A stretch of 5,825 bases of DNA from JAKEGN01 sp964465665 (lineage in GTDB: Bacteria; Pseudomonadota; Gammaproteobacteria; Steroidobacterales; Woeseiaceae), in the NCBI GenBank assembly GCA_964465665.1, contig CAYXKM010000251.1, positions 1 to 5,825 of the forward strand. The letters run 5' to 3'. Position 1 is the stretch's first letter. Every line of letters starts with the position of its first letter. A program made the translations under genes and the position numbers. Below, one piece after another: positions 1 to 5,173 of the stretch. The notes beneath the pieces were generated by a model that ran no database searches, was not told the DNA's origin, and worked only from the letters and a program-made list of their open reading frames with translations.

Positions 1-750
1 GGGACCGCCGAGCAGGTAGGGAATGACGTACTCACCCATTGCCGGAATGAAAACCAGCAGGCATCCGGCAATGACGCCGGGACGTGCCAGCGGCCAGGTG
101 ATGTCCCAGAACGCCTGCGACGGGTGTGCGCCAAGGTCCTGTGCCGCATCGATGAGGTCGAGATCCATGCGTTCCAGCGTGGCGTACAGGGGCAGCACCA
201 TGAACGGCAGATACGAATAAACGAGCCCGATGTAAATGGCGAAATCCGTGTACATGAACGCGATTGGCTTGTCGATGACCTGCAGCCAGATCAGCATGTT
301 GTTGATGATGCCGTAATTGTTGAGGAGCCCCATCCACGCATACACCCGCAGCAGGAATGAAATCCAGAACGGCAGCACGATCAGCAGCAACAACAGGTTG
401 CGCGTCCTCTCGTCCGCGCGCGCGATGCCGTAGGCCATTGGAAATCCGAGCGCAAGGCACAGCAGCGTAGCAATTGTCGCCATGCCCACCGATTTGAGGT
501 AAGTAATTGCGTACAATTTGTCGGTTAGGAGGAACGTGTAATTGTCCGCGGTCGCGGCGACGCCGCCGTCGTCATCGAAAAACGAAGTGAACGGCGGCTG
601 CGCGATAATCGGGTCGGCCAGGCTGATTTTCAGGATGATGGCGAACGGTGCCAGGAAAAATACCAGCAGCCAGAGGTAGGGTATGGCGATCGTGAACCGT
701 TGCCAAAGCATGTCGCGGCGGAATCCGGCCGGTGCATTCACGTCGGTCAC
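1..750 (-). CDS. potH: Putrescine/polyamine ABC transporter permease PotH (partial, 3' end off window)
   Basis: Inner-membrane permease that pairs with a second permease (PotI) to form the channel of a polyamine importer. The frame is open from a GTG at 748-750 to the window edge, giving 250 codons without a stop; the family is about 300 residues, so the C-terminus is missing. Hydrophobic stretches lie near residues 20-42, 85-110, 117-137, 168-192 and 222-245. Segments such as LPFWISFLLRVYAWMG (126-141) and LVFIPAMGEYVIPYLLGGP (232-250) match E. coli PotH closely. The cytoplasmic EAA loop that docks on the ATPase is at about 201-229 (DAAQDLGA onward). The GTG follows the potG stop directly (TGA then GTG), so translation is probably coupled. 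No strong ribosome binding site is visible. An ATG at codon 14 (709-711) is an alternative start, but it would leave only six residues before the first membrane segment. Confidence 0.93.
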   Translation of the reverse strand, partial: MTDVNAPAGFRRDMLWQRFTIAIPYLWLLVFFLAPFAIILKISLADPIIAQPPFTSFFDDDGGVAATADNYTFLLTDKLYAITYLKSVGMATIATLLCLALGFPMAYGIARADERTRNLLLLLIVLPFWISFLLRVYAWMGLLNNYGIINNMLIWLQVIDKPIAFMYTDFAIYIGLVYSYLPFMVLPLYATLERMDLDLIDAAQDLGAHPSQAFWDITWPLARPGVIAGCLLVFIPAMGEYVIPYLLGGP

Positions 751-1857
751 TCAGTCCGTCAGCAGCACGGCGCTGCGCGGGCGCCAGGAAATGAACACCT
801 TGTCGTCCCACTCGAGAAACCGCTCCGCGGAACGGCGGCGATTCTGTGCGCTGACCTGCACGATACGGCCGCTGGCAAGGCGAATTCGATAAAGCGACAG
901 GTTGCCGAAGTATCCCAGGTCCTCGACTACCCCGGCCAGGCGGGTGTCATCGGAATTTTCCGGCTCGTTCTGGCTGATGAATATTTTTTCCGGGCGAACG
1001 GCGACGCAAACCGCGGACCCGACCGCGGGCGGCGCATCGGAAAGTGCCACGAGTTCGCCGCCCGCCTCCTTGCAATTCACCCTGACGCGATCACTGTCGG
1101 CGTCGACGACGGTTCCTTCGAACATATTGATGGTGCCGATGAAGTCGGCGACGAAGCGGCTGTTCGGGTACTCATAAATCTCTTTTGGCGCGCCGACCTG
1201 TATCAGGCGTCCCTTGTCCATCACGGCAATCCGGCTGGACAGGATCATGGCTTCCTCCTGGTCGTGAGTGACGACCACGAATGTTATGCCGAGCTTGTCC
1301 TGGATCGTCATGAGCTCGAATTGCGTTTGTCCGCGCAATTTCTTGTCCAGCGCTGCCAGCGGTTCGTCGAGTAGCAATACCTTCGGTCTCTTCACCAGGG
1401 CGCGGGCCAGTGCGACCCGTTGCTGCTGTCCGCCGGACAACTGCCGTGGTTTCCGCGCAGCAAATGTGCCGAGTTGCACGAGATTCAGCATCTCGGCAAC
1501 GCGACGTTTGATCTCGTCACGCGGCACGCCTTCTTTCTCCAGGCCATACGCAACGTTCCTTTCCACCGTCATGTGCGGGAAGATTGCATACGACTGGAAC
1601 ATCATGTTGACCGGTCTTTCGTAAGGCGGCATCTCGGTGACGTCGACGCCGTCAATCAGAATGCGACCGGTCGTCGGCGTCTCAAAACCGGCCAGCATGC
1701 GCAGCAGCGTGGTTTTGCCACAGCCGGAACCACCGAGTATCGAGAACAATTCTCCCTTGCGAATCGCCAGGCTGACGGCGTCAACGGCCGCGAAATCGCC
1801 AAAATACTTGCTGACATTCTGAATCTCGATGAAGGGAGTGCCGCTGTTTCCTGCCAT
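751..1857 (-). CDS. potG: Putrescine/polyamine ABC transporter ATP-binding protein PotG
   Basis: Cytoplasmic ATPase that powers the importer. The 368-residue product has the full ABC set: Walker A GGSGCGKT (42-49), Q-loop Gln88, signature LSGGQQQR (140-147), Walker B LLLDEP (161-166) with catalytic Glu165, D-loop ALD (169-171) and H-loop His198. A C-terminal TOBE-type region (about 280-365, with VRPEKI at 288-293) is typical of the PotA/PotG and sugar-importer ATPases and of normal length. No key residue is missing, so it should be active. The start is an ATG 29 bp after the potF stop, with only a weak purine stretch upstream, and the stop abuts the potH start, so the three genes look like one transcript. 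The name potG rather than potA rests on the neighbouring PotF- and PotH-like genes; the ATPase alone would not settle it. Confidence 0.94.
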   Translation of the reverse strand: MAGNSGTPFIEIQNVSKYFGDFAAVDAVSLAIRKGELFSILGGSGCGKTTLLRMLAGFETPTTGRILIDGVDVTEMPPYERPVNMMFQSYAIFPHMTVERNVAYGLEKEGVPRDEIKRRVAEMLNLVQLGTFAARKPRQLSGGQQQRVALARALVKRPKVLLLDEPLAALDKKLRGQTQFELMTIQDKLGITFVVVTHDQEEAMILSSRIAVMDKGRLIQVGAPKEIYEYPNSRFVADFIGTINMFEGTVVDADSDRVRVNCKEAGGELVALSDAPPAVGSAVCVAVRPEKIFISQNEPENSDDTRLAGVVEDLGYFGNLSLYRIRLASGRIVQVSAQNRRRSAERFLEWDDKVFISWRPRSAVLLTD

Positions 1858-1886
1858 TTTGTTGTTTTTCTCAGGTCTGTCGGGGG

Positions 1887-3005
1887 TCAGATGCCGCTTT
1901 TCACGCGCGCGAAGACTCGTGTGCGAGGGCGTTCTCTTTTCGGGTCTACTGTCTGGATGGGGAACAAGAGTTTCCAGCCTACTTCAGTCGGGTAAATCGC
2001 CGGATCGTTCAGCAGCTCAGGCAACATGAATTCGCGCGCGGACTTGTTCGAATTGGCATAGAAAACCGTGTTCGCAATGTCGGCGGCGATATCCGGCCGC
2101 GACAGGAAATTAATGAACAGGTAGGCGTTGTCCTTGTGCGGTGCATCGGCAGGCATGTAAACCCCGTCGACCCACAATCCGGAACCCTCTTTCGGCATCG
2201 TGTATCGAAGCTCGATATCGATGTTGGCTTCCTTCGCTCGACGCGACGCCTGGATATAATCGCCGGACCAGCTCATCGCGACACAGACTTCCTTGTTAGG
2301 CAGGTCGACCATCATTTTCTGGTTGCTGAAGTAGCGCACATAGGGCCGCACGGCTGTCAGCGCTTTTTCGGCGGCTGCCAGGTTTTCGTCGTCCACAGCA
2401 TTGGGGTTGCGACCGAGATAGGCGAGGACCGTAGGAATGAGGTCGGTGGGCCCGTCCAGGAAGCTCACGCCGCAGTCCGCAAGTCTGGAAATCACTGCGG
2501 GGTCGAACAGGACATCGGCGCTGTCCATGGGGTGATCCGGCAGGCGTTCGCGGACCATCTGGACATTCCACGCATAACCGGTCGTTCCCCAATGGTATGG
2601 CATTGAATATCCGACCGTTTTCTCGTACGAATCGGTCTTCGCGATGATCTCCGCGTCGAGATGCCGGACATTGGGTATGCGCGAATAATCAAGCTTCTCG
2701 TAGATACCGATGGGTGTGAGGCGCGAGGAAAACTGGCTGCTGTGCACGACCACATCGTAGCCGCTGTTGCCGGCGAGCATTTTTACGTCGATGACTTCCG
2801 AAGAATCGTAGATGTCGTAGTTGACCTTGATGCCGTACTCGGCCTCGAATTTGTCTATCGTGTCCGGCGCTATGTAATCAGCCCAGTTGTAGACATTCAC
2901 CACACGCGCGCTGCTTGCCGTTTCCGCCGTCTTGTCGGTGGAGCAGGCAGCAAGGCATAGCAATAATGTTCCGCCGGGAATGCCAATTATGGTTTTCTGA
3001 TTCAC
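1887..3005 (-). CDS. potF: Polyamine-binding lipoprotein PotF (solute-binding protein of the importer)
   Basis: Captures putrescine or a related polyamine outside the inner membrane and delivers it to PotH/PotI. From a GTG at 3003-3005 the product is 372 residues. It starts with a short signal (MNQK, then a hydrophobic stretch) and a lipobox LAAC with Cys21 as the expected lipidated residue. A TTG at 3036-3038 would add 11 residues and place the Cys at 32; I prefer the GTG because it gives a standard lipoprotein signal, although neither start has a good ribosome binding site. The mature part matches E. coli PotF throughout: VYNWADYIAPDT (38-49), CGVSFLDGP (178-186), AMSWSGDYIQASRRAKEA (243-260), VFYANSNK (314-321), and RTRVFARVKSG near the end. 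Pocket residues equivalent to PotF Trp37, Asp39, Ser85, Trp244, Asp247, Asp278 and Tyr314 are present (here 41, 43, 89, 246, 249, 280, 316). Several others differ (see findings), so putrescine versus spermidine preference is open. Confidence 0.92.
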   Translation of the reverse strand: MNQKTIIGIPGGTLLLCLAACSTDKTAETASSARVVNVYNWADYIAPDTIDKFEAEYGIKVNYDIYDSSEVIDVKMLAGNSGYDVVVHSSQFSSRLTPIGIYEKLDYSRIPNVRHLDAEIIAKTDSYEKTVGYSMPYHWGTTGYAWNVQMVRERLPDHPMDSADVLFDPAVISRLADCGVSFLDGPTDLIPTVLAYLGRNPNAVDDENLAAAEKALTAVRPYVRYFSNQKMMVDLPNKEVCVAMSWSGDYIQASRRAKEANIDIELRYTMPKEGSGLWVDGVYMPADAPHKDNAYLFINFLSRPDIAADIANTVFYANSNKSAREFMLPELLNDPAIYPTEVGWKLLFPIQTVDPKRERPRTRVFARVKSGI

Positions 3006-3083
3006 GCTGCTTCGATTTGACCACTCATAGCCGTACAAGACAATTGCTGCCCGCCATACGAGGTCGCCTGCAAACCAAGTGTC

Positions 3084-3097
3084 AGCTTTGACAAGCT
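3084..3097 (-). other. Small hairpin in the potF leader
   Basis: AGCTT (3084-3088) and AAGCT (3093-3097) are perfect 5-bp complements around a 4-base loop, in the stretch that would be the untranslated leader of potF. The stem is short and AT-rich, so a role is uncertain. No ribosome binding site is enclosed. Confidence 0.25.
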
Positions 3098-3123
3098 ATT
3101 TACTAAAGATCAATCCGCGTCAA
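3097..3123 (-). promoter_or_regulatory. Weak candidate promoter for the potFGH operon
   Basis: On the minus strand a TTGACG hexamer (3118-3123) matches a sigma70 -35 in five of six bases. It is followed after 15 bp by TAAATA (3097-3102), which is only a poor -10 match with a short spacer. The position, about 90 bp before the chosen potF start, is sensible for an operon promoter. The 158-bp gap 3006-3163 must hold this promoter if potF is not co-transcribed with the upstream dehydrogenase. Low confidence because the -10 is poor. Confidence 0.22.
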
Positions 3124-3158
3124 CCTATCTGTTAGTCCCGAGCTGGAAGGGCGGATTG
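3111..3158. repeat. Spaced inverted repeat between the dehydrogenase gene and potF
   Basis: CAATCCGC (3111-3118) and GCGGATTG (3151-3158) are perfect 8-bp reverse complements separated by 32 bp. The right arm lies 6 bp past the dehydrogenase stop. On the minus-strand transcript the 3' arm is followed by ATCTTT, a short weak U-rich stretch, so it might act as a poor intrinsic terminator; equally it could be a protein site or chance. The left arm ends inside the candidate -35 of the potF promoter. Confidence 0.35.
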
Positions 3159-3163
3159 GGCTC

Positions 3164-4324
3164 CTACATCTTGTCCAGCCCGCGCTTCAGCAGACTCCTG
3201 GCAACGATCACGCGCTGGATTTCGCTGGTGCCTTCCCAGATGCGGTCGACGCGAAGCTCGCGGAAAAAACGCTCGGCAACATTCTCCCGCATGTACCCTC
3301 GACCGCCGAAGATCTGCACGGCACGGTCCGCGACGCGATTCGCCATTTCGGATACATACAGTTTGACCATCGAACAGCGATTGTGGATCGCTTTCAGGTC
3401 CTCGCCACGGTCAGCAGCGGCGGCTGCTTCGTAGGTCATCAGGCGTGACGCCCACAGCTCCGTTGCGCTGTCCGCCAGCATGAACTGGATCGCCTGCTTT
3501 TCGCTGAGCGGCAAGCCATCGACAATACGCCCCTGCGCAAATTCCAACGCATCTTCAATCAGCCGCGCAGCGGCGCCGCAGCAGCGCGCGCCGATCATCA
3601 GGCGTTCGTGGCGAAACCAGCTGTGTGTATAGGCCATGCCGTCACCCGGTCTGCCGACGCGCCGGTCGACAGGGATGCGCACGTTCCTGAATCGATAGGT
3701 CGGGTGGTGCGCCGCGTAAGTGTGACTGAACAAAGGAGAGGCGGTCATCTCGATTCCGGCAGTACCCTGGTCGACCAGGAACAGCGCGTCCTCGTCTTCC
3801 CCGAGCACTTTCGCCTGGAACCAGAAAAAGTCGGCGAGGTTTGCACTGGTCACGTACCACTTTTCGCCGTTCAGCAGGTAGTCGTTACCGTCGCGTTCTG
3901 CGGTGGCATCGAGTCCGGCGACATCCGAGCCTGGTCCGGCTTCTGTTATCGCATAACAGTCCTTGCGTTTGCCGTGCATCATCGGCAACACAAACTTCTC
4001 TATTTGTGACTTGCTGCAGGCTTCGAACATCCAGCTCTGCGGTTCGGCAAAGCACCAGGACAGCGCATTGGTAACTCGGCCGAGCTGTTCCCAGACCGCG
4101 ACCTGGTCTACCAGCGGCAGTTCCAGGCCACCGTGCGATTTCGGAACATCCATTGCCGAAAAACCGAGTTCCAGCGCACGCTTCTTGTTGCGCTTGCTTA
4201 TCTGGTCGGGCAGTACGCCGCCGTTCAGTTCCGCCTCGACTTCATGCGGCTGCAAATACTCGTCCGCATATTGGCGAGCTTTCTTTTGCCAGGCGAGAGC
4301 GCTGTCACTCAGTTCAATTTTCAA
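3164..4324 (-). CDS. Acyl-CoA dehydrogenase family flavoprotein
   Basis: FAD-dependent oxidation of an acyl-CoA to the 2,3-enoyl-CoA, with electrons passed to electron-transfer flavoprotein; cytoplasmic. The 386-residue product has normal family length. It shows the first signature region YAITEAGPGSD (124-134) and a full match to the second (Gln337 to Glu356, with FGGRGYM). The C-terminal IWEGTSEIQR (362-371) supplies Glu364 at the position of the medium-chain enzyme's catalytic base. I place the start at a TTG (4322-4324), because AGGA at 4331-4334 sits exactly 6 bp before it. The longest open frame starts at a TTG at 4349-4351, adds nine residues and has no ribosome binding site. It follows the TetR gene by 30 bp on the same strand, so the two are probably co-transcribed. 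Substrate chain and branching cannot be read from the sequence. The active-site loop does not resemble glutaryl-CoA dehydrogenase (no YEGTHDI-type motif). Confidence 0.9.
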   Translation of the reverse strand: MKIELSDSALAWQKKARQYADEYLQPHEVEAELNGGVLPDQISKRNKKRALELGFSAMDVPKSHGGLELPLVDQVAVWEQLGRVTNALSWCFAEPQSWMFEACSKSQIEKFVLPMMHGKRKDCYAITEAGPGSDVAGLDATAERDGNDYLLNGEKWYVTSANLADFFWFQAKVLGEDEDALFLVDQGTAGIEMTASPLFSHTYAAHHPTYRFRNVRIPVDRRVGRPGDGMAYTHSWFRHERLMIGARCCGAAARLIEDALEFAQGRIVDGLPLSEKQAIQFMLADSATELWASRLMTYEAAAAADRGEDLKAIHNRCSMVKLYVSEMANRVADRAVQIFGGRGYMRENVAERFFRELRVDRIWEGTSEIQRVIVARSLLKRGLDKM

Positions 4325-4330
4325 TCGCAA

Positions 4331-4334
4331 TCCT
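4331..4334 (-). promoter_or_regulatory. Ribosome binding site that decides the dehydrogenase start
   Basis: AGGA on the minus strand lies 6 bp upstream of the TTG at 4322-4324 and is the only Shine-Dalgarno-like sequence in the 30-bp gap behind the TetR gene. It argues for the shorter, 386-residue protein. Confidence 0.6.
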
Positions 4335-4354
4335 CGGGTTCGATCTTTCAATGA

Positions 4355-4984
4355 TTATTCATAGTGATCGGGAAATGTGGCGCGGAGATAACTGTAAACG
4401 GCGTCCATGGCTTCGTCACGATCGAAAGTTTTCGGGCTGACCAGGCAGGACAACCACAACCCGTCAGTCATCGACTGCAGCGCGTCGGTGACCGTTGCTG
4501 CCTTCACCTGGCGATAATTTCCTTCCTTTATGATTTTTTCGCACAGCCCGTTGATAACAGAGTCATAGACACTGTCATAGGCATCGCAGACTTTCTGGTA
4601 AGTCGGGACAGATTTGACCTCTCCCCAGAATGCAAACCACACAGCCAGCTTTTGCCGGTCACAAATAGACGGTTTCAGATCCATTTCCATCAGCGCCAGC
4701 AGCTTTTCGGCGGCTTCGGCCCCGGCTTTCTCGAGTGTCGTGTTGAATTGTGTCTTGTAGTCCTCGGCGATGAACTGCAGCGTTTCATTCAACAGGTTCT
4801 CCTTGCTGTTGAAATGCAGGTTCACTATGCCCTGCGACAAGCCGGCTTCCTGCGCGACATCACCCAGAGTGGTACTGCCGATGCCCTTGCGGGCAATGCA
4901 TTTCACTGTCGCTTCAATCAGTTGTATGCGGCGCTCTTCCTTTGTTGCAGTGCGGCGCGCGCTTTTGTTGGCAATTGCGGCCAT
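4355..4984 (-). CDS. TetR/AcrR-family transcriptional regulator, BetI-like
   Basis: A 209-residue dimeric DNA-binding repressor. The N-terminal part (about 18-65: RRIQLIEATVKCIARKG, then the helix-turn-helix TTLGDVAQEAGLSQGIVNLHF at 38-58, then NSKENLL) is a standard TetR DNA-binding domain. The C-terminal ligand domain contains KLAVWFAFWGEV (112-123) and TDGLWLSCLVS (173-183), which recall the BetI type of regulator (choline-responsive in E. coli). Similarity to BetI does not establish the ligand, and no choline-oxidation genes are in view. The ATG start has AGGA 8 bp upstream (4992-4995). It is divergent from the aminotransferase gene, with a TetR-type palindrome between them (5092-5109), which suggests autorepression and control of both flanking units. 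An effector derived from an amine or an acyl-CoA is a plausible inference given the neighbours. Confidence 0.92.
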   Translation of the reverse strand: MAAIANKSARRTATKEERRIQLIEATVKCIARKGIGSTTLGDVAQEAGLSQGIVNLHFNSKENLLNETLQFIAEDYKTQFNTTLEKAGAEAAEKLLALMEMDLKPSICDRQKLAVWFAFWGEVKSVPTYQKVCDAYDSVYDSVINGLCEKIIKEGNYRQVKAATVTDALQSMTDGLWLSCLVSPKTFDRDEAMDAVYSYLRATFPDHYE

Positions 4985-4999
4985 AAGTCAATCCTGACG

Positions 5000-5029
5000 C
5001 GGGTTTCACAGTGTAATTGCGCAAACCCG
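5000..5029. repeat. Inverted repeat in the TetR gene leader
   Basis: CGGGTTT (5000-5006) and AAACCCG (5023-5029) are perfect 7-bp reverse complements around a 16-bp loop. The repeat is 15 bp upstream of the TetR start codon and just outside its AGGA ribosome binding site. It could fold in the mRNA leader or serve as a second protein site. Its sequence is unrelated to the palindrome at 5092-5109. Confidence 0.4.
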
Positions 5030-5085
5030 GGCCGCCTAGTGGCCGGGGCAGGCCCGGAACGAGGCCGGAAGGCCTGAATCCTGCC
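5027..5085. repeat. GC-rich nested inverted repeats in the divergent intergenic region
   Basis: This stretch is much richer in G+C than the AT-rich operator beside it and is built from GGCC-containing blocks. A tight hairpin AGGCC-GGAA-GGCCT occupies 5062-5075. It sits inside a wider pair, GGCAG (5047-5051) with CTGCC (5081-5085). CCGGGCC (5027-5033) is complementary to GGCCCGG (5051-5057), an alternative pairing. No T run follows on either strand, so an intrinsic terminator is not supported. It may be an intergenic repeat element of the REP kind or an mRNA leader structure for the TetR gene. Confidence 0.4.
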
Positions 5086-5091
5086 ACAATT

Positions 5092-5109
5092 TGAATGAAT
5101 ACTCATTCA
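5092..5109. promoter_or_regulatory. Probable operator of the BetI-like TetR regulator
   Basis: TGAATGA, 4 bp (ATAC), TCATTCA is a perfect 7-4-7 palindrome of 18 bp, the form and base composition expected of TetR-family operators. It lies between the regulator and the divergent aminotransferase, 107 bp from the regulator start and 64 bp from the aminotransferase start, where one bound dimer pair could block both promoters. Convincing -35/-10 pairs were not found on either strand, so its exact relation to the promoters is not known. Confidence 0.75.
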
Positions 5110-5129
5110 TTTTCTGGCCCCGATGTATG

Positions 5130-5169
5130 CCTCCATGGCAGAATACACAGCTATAACGCTGTATGGAGG
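5130..5169 (+). promoter_or_regulatory. Predicted leader hairpin masking the aminotransferase Shine-Dalgarno
   Basis: CCTCCAT (5130-5136) is the exact complement of ATGGAGG (5163-5169), and the latter contains the GGAGG ribosome binding site of the aminotransferase, four bases before its ATG. Inside the loop a second stem, ACAGC (5147-5151) with GCTGT (5158-5162), closes a TATAAC loop and abuts the outer stem, so the two could stack. The fold would hide the ribosome binding site unless it is opened. Whether it forms, and what would open it, cannot be told from sequence. Confidence 0.45.
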
Positions 5170-5173
5170 ATTT

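Noticed and set aside
700..1374. 224-codon open frame on the plus strand opposite potG
   Set aside because: Antisense shadow of a complete ABC ATPase with all motifs in place; no recognisable protein features.
3025..3057. Ten-residue upstream reading frame (ATG at 3055-3057, minus strand) overlapping the potF start region
   Set aside because: It could be a leader peptide, but it has no good ribosome binding site and no run of a regulated amino acid, so nothing supports its translation.
4348..4361. Imperfect palindrome TCAATGATTATTCA between the TetR and dehydrogenase genes, loosely like the operator
   Set aside because: Its 5-bp arms mismatch at one position and it overlaps the TetR stop codon. 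It is too weak and too short to call a second operator.
4364..5077. 237-codon open frame on the plus strand opposite the TetR gene
   Set aside because: It lies antisense to a clear TetR protein, its translation resembles no family I know, and no good ribosome binding site precedes it. Such antisense frames are common in GC-rich coding DNA.
5152..5157. TATAAC as a -10 element for the aminotransferase
   Set aside because: No -35 lies at the right distance, and a start from it would fall inside the ribosome binding site. The hexamer is better explained as the loop of the leader hairpin.
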